Source: Haberlea rhodopensis
Lineage: Eukaryota > Streptophyta > Magnoliopsida > Lamiales > Gesneriaceae
Assembly (NCBI GenBank): GCA_907163345.1
Contig: CAJQUN010001236.1
Coordinates: 1 to 64,000, forward strand
Reading direction: 5' to 3'
Length of the DNA stretch: 64,000 nt
The notes under the pieces are model-generated. The model did no database searches. It saw only the letters and a list, made by a program, of their open reading frames with translations, and was not told the origin of the DNA. Shown here piece after piece: positions 35,272 to 48,293 of the stretch. Position 1 is the first letter of the stretch, and each line of letters opens with the position of its first letter. Position numbers and translations under genes: made by a program.

Positions 35272-37898
35272 TGTGATGACCTGAGATTAGGGATGTTAAT
35301 CCCGGAGTGTTAATAACCCCTAAAGTGGTTTTACGTGTTGACTTGGAGTTTAGTCGAGGTGTCGGGCCCTCTGGGCTCATTTATTTGGGCAGTTGGGATC
35401 GTTGGATCCCGAGGTTGAGATCGTATTCTCATTTCGGTGAAAACCTGTGAGTTGGATTTTTAGTGTGACTCAGAATCTCGGGTGCTGTGTGTGGGCACCG
35501 GTAGGGGATTTTTGAGTTAGAGAGAGAATTTTTGAAAACAGATGATTTTTAATGAATCATGATGTATTTGTGGGGATATTAGTATTTCGGGGTATTTTTG
35601 CTATAAATACCAGTTAAACCCGAGATTTTAATTACCGGAACCATTTCAGCACCTCATTTCTCTCTCCCCGTACCCGCCGATTCTCGATCCCCTTTCGACC
35701 ACCGCGCAGAAAAAGCCTCCGCCCGCCGCCGTCCGGCCGCCGTTCGGCACGTCCGACCCGCCGCCGTGTTCGTCTCTTCCAGGCGGTCCTATCCATACCA
35801 CCAATTTGAAGTTTGGTCGCGATTTGAGCTCGGATTTGCCAGAAAAGTGTAGGGTTCAAAAACTGGATTTCATCCGATTTTTGGGACGCGATTTTGGTAT
35901 GTTTTTGGTACGATTTTGCTGATGTTTTTGGGGCGTTTTTAAGCTGGTTTTGAGTCGATTATTTCAGACTTTTTGGTTCGAAAATATTGGTTGCAATTTG
36001 GTTCGAATTTCAGCTCGATTTCGCGAGTTAGGGTTCGAATTTTGGGGATTTTTGACAAGGAGTGATGATTCTTGTTATGGATTGATTAATTCATGTTGTT
36101 GATGCATTATGATGCTTGATTGTGTTCGAAATTGAGGAATTGGATTTGGATTTAGGGCTTGAATCGAAAATTGGGGATTTTGACTTGGGGATGATGATTT
36201 TCGTTGTTAATTGATTAATTCATGTTTTAGATGAATTATGGTAATTATTTGGGTTGGATTTGTGTTGTTAAGATTCGAAATTTGTGGGGAATTCTTGAGC
36301 AATTTTCGATATTGGTTATTGTCTTGTGTTGACAATATTTTTGAGGGTTATGGGTGTGCTTGAGCATGAGTTGCATGTTCGTAATTAATTGTGAATTAAT
36401 TTATCGTGTTAGCACATCGTTCCTCGGAGCATGGAACTCGAGCAAGGTTTGGCTCGGACTTCGGAGATTTAAGGTACGTGCGACGTACGAGCATTACTTT
36501 GTGTGATAGCAATTGTGAAATGCGTAATGTGTTGTAATTGCATTAGATGGTTGTGGGTGTGTCTATATATATATATGTGTGTCGATATGACTATGGAACG
36601 ACCTAGTCTTGATATCGCTGCCACAAGTGTACGTAATGCTAGAATAGTATGACCTTATAAGAGGTATGGGGTACTGGGTTTATGTGACTATTGTAAGACA
36701 TGTGAGACGTCTAAGTATAAATGAGAATTTGTAAAATAAAGGGTAGGGCATTTGAGATGCCTGAGAATGATCGTGGGATCATGTATTCGTGATGAGACAT
36801 GTGAGATGTCTTCGTTAGGAGACATGTGAGATGTCTAAGTGAAATAGAGAATTTGTAAAATAAATGCTAGGCATTTGAGCTATCTGTGATTGGTAGCAAA
36901 GTTGAAAATCAGTGTTAGATATCGAGATATCTATGTTTGCATGTATAATGAATTTGGAATCATTAATTATTGATACTTGAGAATCAGGCATGCTATGAGT
37001 TAAATCAATGTGTTGATTTACTGATTTATGAGATTTGATGAGTTTGATGATTGTGAGAACAGGGACAGTACACGGAATCCCGGATGAGGATGTTGCCATC
37101 CAGGGAGTATCATTTAAATTCATTAATATTTACTTGTGTTGTAAATTATGAATTTCATTATTGTGATTATGAGATTTTGTGTATTGGTATGCTCACCCCG
37201 TTGGGGGCTGTCTCTGTTGGGGCAGGTGAACAGGTGCATCGATGGCTATGGAGCTGGGCTCGAGCTGTTGATTGAATGTACTCACAGGATCGTGGTACCA
37301 GGGCTTGATGGAGCACGGTATCGTATAGAGTACTTATATACACCCGAGATTTATATACACATTTATGATGCTCGCATGTGAGCACGGATATTCTTGTATA
37401 TGGGTTGTATATAAAGGCATGAGCCTTTCTCTCTTTCATTATATGTTGCATGCAATTGTGGTAGAATTGCTAATGATATGAGAGTCGTTAGTGTATTGTG
37501 TGGGTGTTGAGACCCATTTGTGTCGTCATGTGTGTGGTGTCTTCCCTGGCTGGGAATTTACCTTGTGTATTATATTCTGTTGAGTATTGTGTATTCCCTG
37601 GCCGGGAATTATATTATGTGATGTGCTTGTGTTTTGGGATAGCTCTATTTATGGGGAGACTCTGCCCAAATTTTTATAAAAACCCACAATGCAAAAGGGC
37701 ACCAAGGGGTGGTAAAGGGCGATCATGTGAGTCTAATTGTGGGTAGAGATGATCTTAATGTTGTATATTAAAGAAATTTGTAGTTACCATTCAATGGTAA
37801 AATATCATCTGAGCTTCCCGATTGGCTTTTAATGAAAGCATGTGCCACACATAGTGGTTAATACACTAATTAAGGGTTAAGGGCTTGGGGTCCTTACA
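35272..37898 (+). repeat. 5' LTR of the LARD
   Basis: 2627 bp. Contains GGTACGTGCGACGTACGAGC (about 36473) and the block GGGGAGACTCTGCCCAAAT with TATAAAAA (about 37652-37683). Confidence 0.9.
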
Positions 37899-37902
37899 TT
37901 AG

Positions 37903-37914
37903 TGGTATCAGAGC
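37903..37914 (+). promoter_or_regulatory. primer-binding site (tRNA-iMet) of the LARD
   Basis: TGGTATCAGAGC, 4 bp after the LTR. Confidence 0.88.
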
Positions 37915-38124
37915 AGTGGTTAGCTCTTTGGGGCTGTTAAGGGCCTATGAAGTTATTGATAGCACATATTTATGCATGATGGCATTAATGTTGTATGACA
38001 CAACTAGTTGTTATGTGCTTTTATGATATGAAAAGTGGTGTTGCTAATCATTGTGATTGCAGGAATCGTGTAGCATGAGATGGGATGGCATTAATGGTGA
38101 TGTCTGGCCCTTCATGTATTATGT

Positions 38125-38760
38125 GGAAAGGTGAGACGTACGGGCTTCGGACGGTAAAACGTGTTACACCTTTGATTATGTATATCGTGGGTAGTGAACC
38201 CTTACATGTGATGGTATATGTGAAATGATAGTGATATATTGTGATAATGGAATCAACTGTTGTGCTTGATTATTGTGATAGAATTGATGAATGTTCCGGT
38301 AGCCTTTATCTCCGAGCGAGGGAGGTACTTGCCGCTGTCATGACTGAGCGAAGTAACATGCCGCTGTCATTGTCGAAGCGAGGGGTCCTAACATTCCGCT
38401 GTTGTATTGGGACCGGAACAGTCACAATTCTAGTGATTAAAGTGGAATATTGTGATTATTGTGAAATATTGTGGATATAATTGGAAAAGTGATATCGATC
38501 ATTATATTGTGAACTGTGGTATTAACCTGGATGCAGGTACATGGAGCTAGTGGGAGTTCCGGTAGTTGTTATATTCGAGCGAGGGAGGTACTTGCCGCTG
38601 TCATATGAAGCGATGGTAATATGATATTTGCCGCTGTCATGTCTAAGCGAGGGTAACATGCCGCTGTCATTGTCGAAGCGAGGGATATCATATGATGCCG
38701 CTATATGTCGAAGCGAGGGGTCCTAAATTCCGCTGCTATAACAGGACCGGAACAACCACA
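38125..38760 (+). repeat. captured LTR fragment inside the LARD
   Basis: Strong match, in plus orientation, to the reverse complement of about 21900-22275 in the solo LTR. Shared landmarks: GACGTACGGGC, GGACGGTAAAACGTGTTACA, TGAATGTTCCGGTAGCCTTT and the GCGAGGGAGGTACTTGCCGC series. A second partial copy of the GCGAG/GCCGCT part follows at about 38550-38760. Confidence 0.78.
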
Positions 38761-38774
38761 GTATCTATATTGAT

Positions 38775-39160
38775 TGGCGATGGTTCATTCCGCCATATGT
38801 CTTGATAGCGATGGTTCATGCCGCTATATTGATTGGCGATGGTTCTTGCCGCCGGATATATATTGATAGCGATGTCTCATTCCGCTATTCTATTGGCGAT
38901 GATTTATGCCGCATGTATATTGATAGCGATGTCTCATTCCGCTACATCTAGGGCGATGGTTCATGCCGCCAGATGTCTATAGCGAAGTTTTATGCCGCTG
39001 ACTCTATGACGAGGGATTATGCCCCTGATTCTATAGCGACGGGTTATGCCGCTATGCACATGACGCTGGATTACACCACCTACGAGCGATGGGTGCTGAT
39101 TGCGTACCACTGTTGGATGACGGGGACAGGTATGCCGCTATATTGATAGCGATGAGGTAT
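38775..39160 (+). repeat. GCGATGG..TTCATGCCGC tandem array
   Basis: Ten or more degenerate ~30-35-bp units alternating GCGATGGTTCATGCCGC and TATATTGATAG/TTGATTG. It looks like a tandem expansion of the motif in the captured LTR fragment beside it. Confidence 0.78.
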
Positions 39161-41521
39161 GGCATATTACTGTTTATTTAGCACTATTGTGGATAATATG
39201 TGTTGATTTGCTATATATGCCATGCATTTGATGATGAGATTATAGATGTCGTGTATTGACAGGTAACGTCGTATGTTTGACAATGTTAATTGAATGTCAT
39301 GTGTTGACATATGCCGTCACGGGATGACGATGACATAGTTGATGTTCTATGTAGACGTGTAGCGTCGTTTTGATGATTAATGCATTTATGTTATGTATTT
39401 AGTTGTATGGTTTGAGTGCCGATGATGAGCACATGGTAGAGTCTGGGTCACTAGTTGACGAGACCTTTTGTCGAGCAATGATACCCTTGGGTATGCTCGT
39501 TGGTTTGGCTAGGGCCAAGTGATTGGTGGTAAGAGTAGTCATTGAGGAAACTACTCGCTTGTGTTGTGATGTTGGGTAGACATGGTTACACCCACCCTGA
39601 GGGTGTGGGATAAGTCTTATCGGATTATGATTGCATCATAAGTGAACAAGGACACCGGGTTGTCCATTGTGCTTGGTATTTTTAGAGATATGTTGGGCGA
39701 TGACCCATTACTCTAACGGTTTGTACGGTATGGCATACCGAGATGGAACATATGGTTTGTTGGTGGACCTGATATGAACCTATGGAGACAGCACTTTGCT
39801 AGCCAGATATCGTAGTGATGATATAGTGTGCTCGTTGGAGCCATGATACTGCTCGTTGGAACCAAGTTTGACAAATCGTAAAGTGATACGATGTGGATTA
39901 TGGTGGACTTTAGTAGTCACCACGTCATTGAGGTTGAGGTTGTGCATGCCTCACTGAAACGTGTATACGTTGATGTTAAATCTTGGTGAGACTTGTCTGG
40001 GACAGCTCATAATGTTGAAGTACCAACAAGAGAGTCATCAAATCGTTGTTGACTCGATCTGAGAGAATCCGTGTACTTGGGATGCAATGGGTGTTATTGT
40101 ATCCAGTTTTTCCGAACGGTGGTTCGAGACTAGTGGATCTCGAGTTCGATAGCACTTCCCTTGTGGGGAAGGAGGTAGTATTATACCTATTTGGGAATCT
40201 TTGAAGGATTCGGTAAGTCGGTACGTGTGGTGTTGATTTTGGGAATCACACCGTGTTGTTAATCGTCGATTATCATCCTCCACTGAGTAGGGAGTGACTC
40301 AGAATTCACAGCTGTGTTTGGGGCTTAGGGGTATGTTGTAGATACCCGAGCCAAGTGCATTGAGTATGCATGTGATGTCAGTGATTGGGCAAGTATACCG
40401 GTGAGTGTACGGATGCCAGTTATTGATCCCCTTTTTGTCAAGCATAGAGTATGCTATTTTGGATGACTAAATCTCTGATGAGGGATATTGAACACCTTGA
40501 GATTGGGAATCTCCATGGCACGATAAATTATGAGAAACAATCGTGGAGTTAGTTGACACCCTTTGAGGAGGGATTATCTTGTGTGGGTTGAGGTGTTTCA
40601 TTGTTGGTGTTTTCCTTCGAGTCATTTGATAGCCTTCCCAGTTTGGATTGTTAAATCCTAGGATTATCAAGGGATGGCAGGAATTCGGATTTATTGGGTG
40701 TCGCTGTCGACACAAGCGTTGAGGATGCAATGGGTTTATTGCATGCCCTTTCAGAATTTGAACTCTGTGGAGTCTCGATGGTTTATTTTTGATCAGGATG
40801 TGATCCTTGGAATATCCGGAGGTGGACATCTTGTGAGATGTCTTTTGGGTGAATCTGTGGCCGTGAGTTGCCAGATTGAGTTGCAATGATGCGACTGCTC
40901 ATTCGATGGAGGAGGTTTGGAAGTGGAGACCAGGTTTGGTATGTGTTCATCGTGGTATACTAGTGTTTTCCTCGTAATGATGTGTGTTAGACATCGTGAG
41001 TCATGATAAAGATATCATTGGATGATATCTACGATGGAATCGGGAGCGATTCGAATCCTTGCAGTTTCAGTTGAATAACTGCTTTTGGACTGTTAGCGTT
41101 GAGTTGTGCTGACGCTCTTTGACGTTATGATGGATTTGGAAGTCTATTCCACTCCAGAGTTTGACACGAGATCGACGTTCTCACGGTTGAGGTGTCATTC
41201 ATGATGCGTTCTTACTAGTGGTATTAGAACGAAGGATGACTGTCCGATCTACGGTCGTAAGTATTGGTTGTTTTGCAGTCATGAGGGACTGACTTTTGGG
41301 ATAAACCGCATCGAGGTATGTTTTGCCTCCTGGGTGATATGTTGGTTTTGGTATGTTGCTCTGTTTCAGAGTTTGTTGTGAGATAAGTATCCTCGCGGTT
41401 TTTAAGACGATTCTGATATGGTCAGGAATCGAGGATATGGCTTCATGTTGTTGTGTAGCCTGGGTGTTAAGTGATACACTGGTGCTAATTTCGAGGACGA
41501 AATTCTTTTAGTGGGGGATAT
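39161..41521 (+). other. remaining internal region of the LARD
   Basis: No frame with recognisable gag or pol. Ends TTTCGAGGACGAAAT, then the purine tract. Short frames here appear non-coding. Confidence 0.6.
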
Positions 41522-44136
41522 TGTGATGACCTGAGATTAGGGATGTTAATCCCGGAGTGTTAATAACCCCTAAAGTGGTTTTACGTGTTGACTTGGAGTT
41601 TAGTCGAGGTGTCGGGCCCTCTGGGCTCATTTATTTGGGCAGTTGGGATCGTTGGATCCCGAGGTTGAGATCGTATTCTCATTTCGGTGAAAACCTGTGA
41701 GTTGGATTTTTAGTGTGACTCAGAATCTCGGGTGCTGTGTGTGGGCATCGGTAGGGGATTTTTGAGTTAGAGAGAGAATTTTTGAAAACAGATGATTTTT
41801 AATGAATCATGATGTATTTGTGGGGATATTAGTATTTCGGGGTATTTTTGCTATAAATACCAGTTAAACCCGAGATTTTAATTACCGGAACCATTTCAGC
41901 ACCTCATTTCTCTCTCCCCGTACCCGCCGATTCTCGATCCCCTTTCGACCACCGCGCAGAAAAAGCCTCCGCCCGCCGCCGTTCGGCGCGTCCGACCCGC
42001 CGCCGTGTTCGTCTCTTCCAGGGGGTCCTATCCATACCACCAATTTGAAGTTTGGTCGCGATTTGAGCTCGGATTTGCCAGAAAAGCGTAGGGTTCAAAA
42101 ACAGGATTTCATCCGATTTTTGGGACGCGATTTTGGTATGTTTTTGGTACGATTTTGCTGATGTTTTTGGGGCGTTTTTAAGCTGGTTTTGAGTCGATTA
42201 TTTCAGACTTTTTGGTTCGAAAATATTGGTTGCAATTTGGTTCGAATTTCAGCTCGATTTCGCGAGTTAGGGTTCGAATTTTGGGGATTTTTGACAAGGA
42301 GTGATGATTCTTGTTATGGATTGATTAATTCATGTTGTTGATGCATTATGATGCTTGATTGTGTTCGAAATTGAGGAATTGGATTTGGATTTAGGGCTTG
42401 AATCGAAAATTGGGGATTTTGACTTGGGGATGATGATTTTCGTTGTTAATTGATTAATTCATGTTTTAGATGAATTATGGTAATTATTTGGGTTGGATTT
42501 GTGTTGTTAAGATTCGAAATTTGTGGGGAATTCTTGAGCAATTTTCGATATTGGTTATTGTCTTGTGTTGACAATATTTTTGAGGGTTATGGGTGTGCTT
42601 GAGCATGAGTTGCATGTTCGTAATTAATTGTGAATTAATTTATCGTGTTAGCACATCGTTCCTCGGAGCATGGAACTCGAGCAAGGTTTGGCTCGGACTT
42701 CGGAGATTTAAGGTACGTGCGACGTACGAGCATTACTTTGTGTGATAGCAATTGTGAAATGCGTAATGTGTTGTAATTGCATTAGATGGTTGTGGGTGTG
42801 TCTATATATATATGTGTGTCGATATGACTATGGAACGACCTAGTCTTGATATCGCTGCCACAAGTGTACGTAATGCTAGAATAGTATGACCTTATAAGAG
42901 GTATGGGGTACTGGGTTTATGTGACTATTGTAAGACATGTGAGACGTCTAAGTATAAATGAGAATTTGTAAAATAAAGGGTAGGGCATTTGAGATGCCTG
43001 AGAATGATCGTGGGATCATGTATTCGTGATGAGACATGTGAGATGTCTTCGTTAGGAGACATGTGAGATGTCTAAGTGAAATAGAGAATTTGTAAAATAA
43101 ATGCTAGGCATTTGAGCTATCTGTGATTGGTAGCAAAGTTGAAAATCAGTGTTAGATATCGAGATATCTATGTTTGCATGTATAATGAATTTGGAATCAT
43201 TAATTATTGATACTTGAGAATCAGGCATGCTATGAGTTAAATCAATGTGTTGATTTACTGATTTATGAGATTTGATGAGTTTGATGATTGTGAGAACAGG
43301 GACAGTACACGGAATCCCGGATGAGGATGTTGCCATCCAGGGAGTATCATTTAAATTCATTAATATTTACTTGTGTTGTAAATTATGAATTTCATTATTG
43401 TGATTATGAGATTTTGTGTATTGGTATGCTCACCCCGTTGGGGGCTGTCTCTGTTGGGGCAGGTGAACAGGTGCATCGATGGCTATGGAGCTGGGCTCGA
43501 GCTGTTGATTGAATGTACTCACAGGATCGTGGTACCAGGGCTTGATGGAGCACGGTATCGTATAGAGTACTTATATACACCCGAGATTTATATACACATT
43601 TATGATGCTCGCATGTGAGCACGGATATTCTTGTATATGGGTTGTATATAAAGGCATGAGCCTTTCTCTCTTTCATTATATGTTGCATGCAATTGTGGTA
43701 GAATTGCTAATGATATGAGAGTCGTTAGTGTATTGTGTGGGTGTTGAGACCCATTTGTGTCGTCATGTGTGTGGTGTCTTCCCTGGCTGGGAATTTACCT
43801 TGTGTATTATATTCTGTTGAGTATTGTGTATTCCCTGGCCGGGAATTATATTATGTGATGTGCTTGTGTTTTGGGATAGCTCTATTTATGGGGAGACTCT
43901 GCCCAAATTTTTATAAAAACCCACAATGCAAAAGGGCACCAAGGGGTGGTAAAGGGCGATCATGTGAGTCTAATTGTGGGTAGAGATGATCTTAATGTTG
44001 TATATTAAAGAAATTTTGTAGTTACCATTCAATGGTAAAATATCATCTGAGCTTCCTGATTGGCTTTTAATGAAAGCATGTGCCACACATAGTGGTTAAT
44101 ACACTAATTAAGGGTTAAGGGCTTGGGGTCCTTACA
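41522..44136 (+). repeat. 3' LTR of the LARD
   Basis: 2615 bp, near-identical copy of the 5' LTR, right TSD GTTTG follows. Confidence 0.9.
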
Positions 44137-44469
44137 GTTTGGATAGGGTATTCATATACCCGAACCGAACCGATCGGAAATGGCAATTCAGGAAAAATCG
44201 GGTATCGTGTTTGACCCGAGTATTTCGGGTCTGGAATTGGGTTTTGAACCCCGATCGGGTTTTTAAAAAAAAAACAAAATTTAAATGAAATGAAATAAAT
44301 TGAAAAAAGGAAATGGGTACCCGATACCTGAAATATTGGATACCCGAAATTTTGGATCGGGAATGAGTAATTCTTAAAGGTAACAAAACTTCGGATACCC
44401 GACCCAATCCCACCCCTGTTCCTGATGGCACCCATGCTTTCACTTGGTTAGGATAACTAGAAAATAGTT

Positions 44470-44900
44470 GCTACTCTCATGGGTGAGCTAGTGATAATTT
44501 ATCTCATGTGGTATCGGTAATAAACTATTTACCCTCATGTGATTTGTAAATAGACATTCTACGCGGGTGGTATCTCTAATATACATTTTACCCCCTATGG
44601 TTTGTAAAGAGGCAGTTTACCACCTGTAGTTTTTAAAATTGGCACTTTACCTCATGATGTTTGCAAAACATAGCATACAAGGATGAGATGTTTTGCACCT
44701 ATTCACAAACTGCAGAAGTAAACTGCATATTTTCACAAATTATAGTGGTAAACTGCTTATTTTCTAAGGTAAACACCCTATTCGAAAATCACATGAAGAT
44801 AAACTGTTTATTTTAAACCAACATGACTATTATTGTTTATTTGGAAAACCATAAGGAATTCGTTGCCAATAACCCATCATGGGTAGTTATATCAGTTGTT
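44470..44900. repeat. possible short element with CCTCATGTGG/TTTGTAAA motifs
   Basis: Repeated TTTACC(C)TCATG.TTTG and inverted TAAACTG.TTATTTT units resembling a known style of plant MITE. Boundaries are not clear. Confidence 0.35.
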
Positions 44901-46167
44901 TATCTGTCCCTCTTAAATATCTTGCAAGTCCCAAAAACTTTTTCTTTAGATAAATCAAAAGATTTTTCATAATCTATGTCATGAACAAGAAGCAGAAATC
45001 GGACGAAAGGACAATAATAAAAAGGGGAAACGTTATCAAATATTGTTGTTGCAATTTCCATTAATTTTTCATGAAAATTGCTCTATCAACTATATTTACT
45101 CTGTCAATATCATAACAAGTAAAAAAGACATACATGTTAACATGGACATGTATAAGGGGATGGCCGTCCCCATGTATGTAGTATGCCATGGTTTCCTTAT
45201 TTTTCATATTGAACCAGAACCTGCATATTGTGAAGTGGTATTTGGAGGTGAGGGTGATTGGAAGAGAAAAATTGATTGTTGCTTTTGATTTCAAAAAACC
45301 CAAAAGTTTTGAATAAGAATTTATGGGGAGATGAATAAAGAGTTTGTGATAAGGGATAGAAAGTTCTTTTCAGAGGGATTTTTTAACTTGAAAGAAGAAA
45401 TCTGCAAAATTACAGAAAGATGGCTGGTTGGAGGAGAAGAATTTGTGGCGCACATAAGTGATTCCACATCATATAAAATATGTAAAAAAGTTTCTCACTT
45501 CATTGTCTCAATAAATGCCAAGATTGTTGTTTTAGAAACAAGTGCCGATAGTGTTTAGAAAAAAAAAATTACATTATTTTGCAGGTTATGTATGAATACA
45601 TTTCAGGCCATGTAAAATAATTATTGATTTCTAAAATTATTGCTGGAACTAGTTTGTTATGGTGAATTGTTGGTTTTTTTCCCCAAGATTTGTGTAATTA
45701 TAGCTTATGGGAGTTTATGTTTTCGGTTATACTTATAATCTTCTTGGTTTGTTTGTTTGTTTAATTATTTCATCAATCATAAGTAATCTTATATCATGTT
45801 TATTGACTAATCGTTTGGAATTTGAAAATAAATAAATTTAAAGGCATCATGCACAAACAATTTGATGTTGTTTCAAAATTATACATGCAATTAAGTTTTT
45901 GAATTTTCTGCTATCTCATTGGTTGTGTTTGATTAATTTTATTATTAGATTTATAAAAGTTGAGTTTGATGAAATGTATGAAAGGATAAAATATAATATA
46001 ACTAAAATTATTTGATATTGATTTACATAGTCTTATATATATTTTTTCCTTTTCATTTTTAAATCTGTATATTTGAATAAAATGCTATTAGTTATGATAT
46101 ATTAAATAAATTACATATCTTGACACCGTAAGTTTATATCAATAATTTTTTTTCCATATAAACCTTA

Positions 46168-46212
<45 letters not shown>

Positions 46213-46768
46213 CCATGTAAACAATGTAGTGTTTATATTTAATTTAGCACATCCAAACATAAATTCCTAGTTTCGTCCTTGAACATGGATAACCCTTACC
46301 AAACTATAAACTCGAAATGGAAAAAACCAGGGTCACACAGAGAAATCATATTTATTTCTTATAAATGTTCTGTTATAATTGCAAGAGAGAAGTAAGACTG
46401 CATGCAATTGTTCTGAAATTAGAAAAATACCCTTAAAAACAACCATAGAGTCGTAGCCTCGACGTAGAATATATATTTTTTAGTCTCCTCACACTCCATC
46501 AATTCAAATAGAAAAATTCCATATGGGATTAACCATGACTGATTATACAAGCTATGCTGCTGCATTTTCTAAAAAGCCCTGTTAATCTGTTGTGTTCTTC
46601 TCGCTGCGATTCCTGAACTTTCGCTTTTAATTATCATGATCATGTTTCATCTCATGCAGATATCAATTATGTTACAATCTCAGAGGTACTTGGCACATCT
46701 TCATCAGTTATAACTGCTGGTTTAGCAGCAATTAGTTCATGGGAATCGAATACTTGGCCTTTGCTAAT
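44901..46768. other. AT-rich intergenic stretch, no gene seen
   Basis: Small frames at 45043-45558 lack recognisable features. A dinucleotide (TA)n tract is at about 46171-46207. Confidence 0.5.
46171..46207. repeat. (AT)n microsatellite
   Basis: About 18 AT units. Confidence 0.9.
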
Positions 46769-47982
46769 ATACAGATTCTTTTTCTTTTTCTTTTTTTGCA
46801 AATAACATGGATATTAAAATTTGACCAATGAAATCAGCGATTACACAATTTTTCAAGACTAAAGGGCAAGCCTCTAACGAAGCATTAACTGGTCCCACCA
46901 ACACTGCATGAGCCGCAAGCAAATGTGCAACACGATTAGACGATCGCCGACATTGGATTATATTGAAATCATTGCGGTCCCCACAATCTAATCGAATAGA
47001 AGATATGAGAGCTACTTCAGGATGACAAATATTTGGCAAGTTAAGAGATTGAACCACCAAAGATGCCTCAGATTCAACTATACAGTTTGACCAATGGAAC
47101 TTCTTAGCAATAGCAATCCCCTCCTTGACGGCCAGAAGTTCGGCTTGAAAGGAAGAATATAAGCATGAAATACGGTTTGTATGAACCACCAAAATGGTCC
47201 CACTCTCATCCCTAATAACTACACCCACACCAATGAAGTCATGATGAGATGGAACCGCAGCATCAACATTGATCTTTAAGAATCCCGGCGATGGAACACT
47301 CCAAATGTTTGATCCAGAGAGTGAAGTTCCAGCATGTGAAGGGTAAAATGCAAGTTGAGAAGGCAAATGACAGTCAAACAAAGAAGCTCTACCAACAATG
47401 TATTGCAATGAATTCGAATTCCCACGAAACACTAATTGATTCCGGTCAGTCCATAAACTCAACAAAATAATGGCGAAAGTCTTGTAATCGGTAGATGAAC
47501 CATGAGAAAACGCCCAAGACCACAATTCCCATAAGCACCACAAAAATTATAAAGCAAAGTCCAAAGAGACGAAGCCTTCTACACCCGACGAGCTCTACAA
47601 CATTTCCAGAAAGCATGAAAACCAGATTCCAAAAAAACATGACAATGAGGACAATAAGGATCGACTTGAACTCCACAAACTAATAACCTACTTCTAGTAG
47701 GTAATGCATCTTGAATGACGCGCCAACTATGAATGATAATTTTGTTAGGCAGCTGGATATTCCACAACTTACAAAAAAAATTTGAAGTCACGTTGCTTGC
47801 TCCATTACTACTCTCCGGCAACGAGCTAGTAGCCAAAGATAGCCTGATTTAACTGAATATTCACCAGGTGGAGTATAGTGCCAGATTAACTTATCCATTC
47901 CATTCATGAATTGAATAGAAAATCGCTTAAGTTCATCAAAGTCAACAGGCCACAAAATATTGGCAATAATGGCCAGTTTCAA
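46764..47982 (-). pseudogene. LINE zinc-knuckle (zf-RVT) and RNase H end
   Basis: Upstream frames (47982-47579) carry W....GEYSVKSGY and the PTRSRLL...CPHCH..LESGFHAFWKC zinc-binding region (zf-RVT). The last frame (47543-46764) holds an RNase H: LKINVDAAV, GVVIRDESG, SSFQAELLAVKEG, with the C-terminal RxxNRVAHLLA motif. RNase H at this place is usual in plant L1 elements. The last frame is open to its stop; the rest is broken. Confidence 0.85.
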
Positions 47983-48293
47983 TCACCATCTGGGTTTCTT
48001 AAATCTTTAACCGTAATTGTCGCCCAAACATACGTAGGAGTTGTAATCGGTTTGAACGATGGAGGTCTAAGTAGCCAAGAATGTTGAAATATCTTAACTC
48101 TGGATCCATCGTCAATACGCCAACGAAGTCCAGATCTAAGCAGCTCACGACTCCACAACAAACTTCTCCAGACATACGAAGAAGAAGAACCCATCGAGGC
48201 ATCCAAAAAGTTGTGCCGAACAGAAGACTATCATCTGCAAAGAATAAATGAGTTATAGAAGGCGATGTACGAGCACACTTAATCCCCTTCAGA

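Larger units (their letters stand above)
35272..44136 (+). mobile_element. large non-coding LTR element (LARD), Gypsy-type
   Basis: The LTRs 35272-37898 and 41522-44136 start TGTGATGACC and end GTCCTTACA. TSD GTTTG at 35267-35271 and 44137-44141. Primer site TGGTATCAGAGC at 37903-37914; purine tract GTGGGGGATA just before the 3' LTR. The 3.6-kb internal region has no gag or pol. The LTRs are nearly identical, differing mainly by a ~12-bp deletion near 41980 and a TA-repeat length near 42800, so the insertion is recent. It sits inside the hAT MITE. Confidence 0.9.
35256..44418. mobile_element. hAT-type MITE split by an LTR element
   Basis: Left end TAGGGGTGAGCGTTTG (35256-35271) and remainder 44142-44418, ending CCCACCCCTG. 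Ends are inverted (TAGGGGTGAG / CAGGGGTGGG). An 8-bp TSD flanks it: TTCTTGAT (35248-35255) and TTCCTGAT (44419-44426), one mismatch. Removing the insertion gives a 293-bp element rich in CGGGT/ACCCG motifs. Short frames over 44115-44443 are artefacts of it. Confidence 0.82.

Noticed and set aside
37084..37746. Frames of 60-95 aa in the LARD LTRs (repeated at 43321-43983)
   Set aside because: Present in both LTRs simply because the LTRs are duplicated; composition is not protein-like.
45043..45558. Two small plus-strand frames (81 and 75 aa)
   Set aside because: AT-rich intergenic sequence, no motif, no splice or promoter context.
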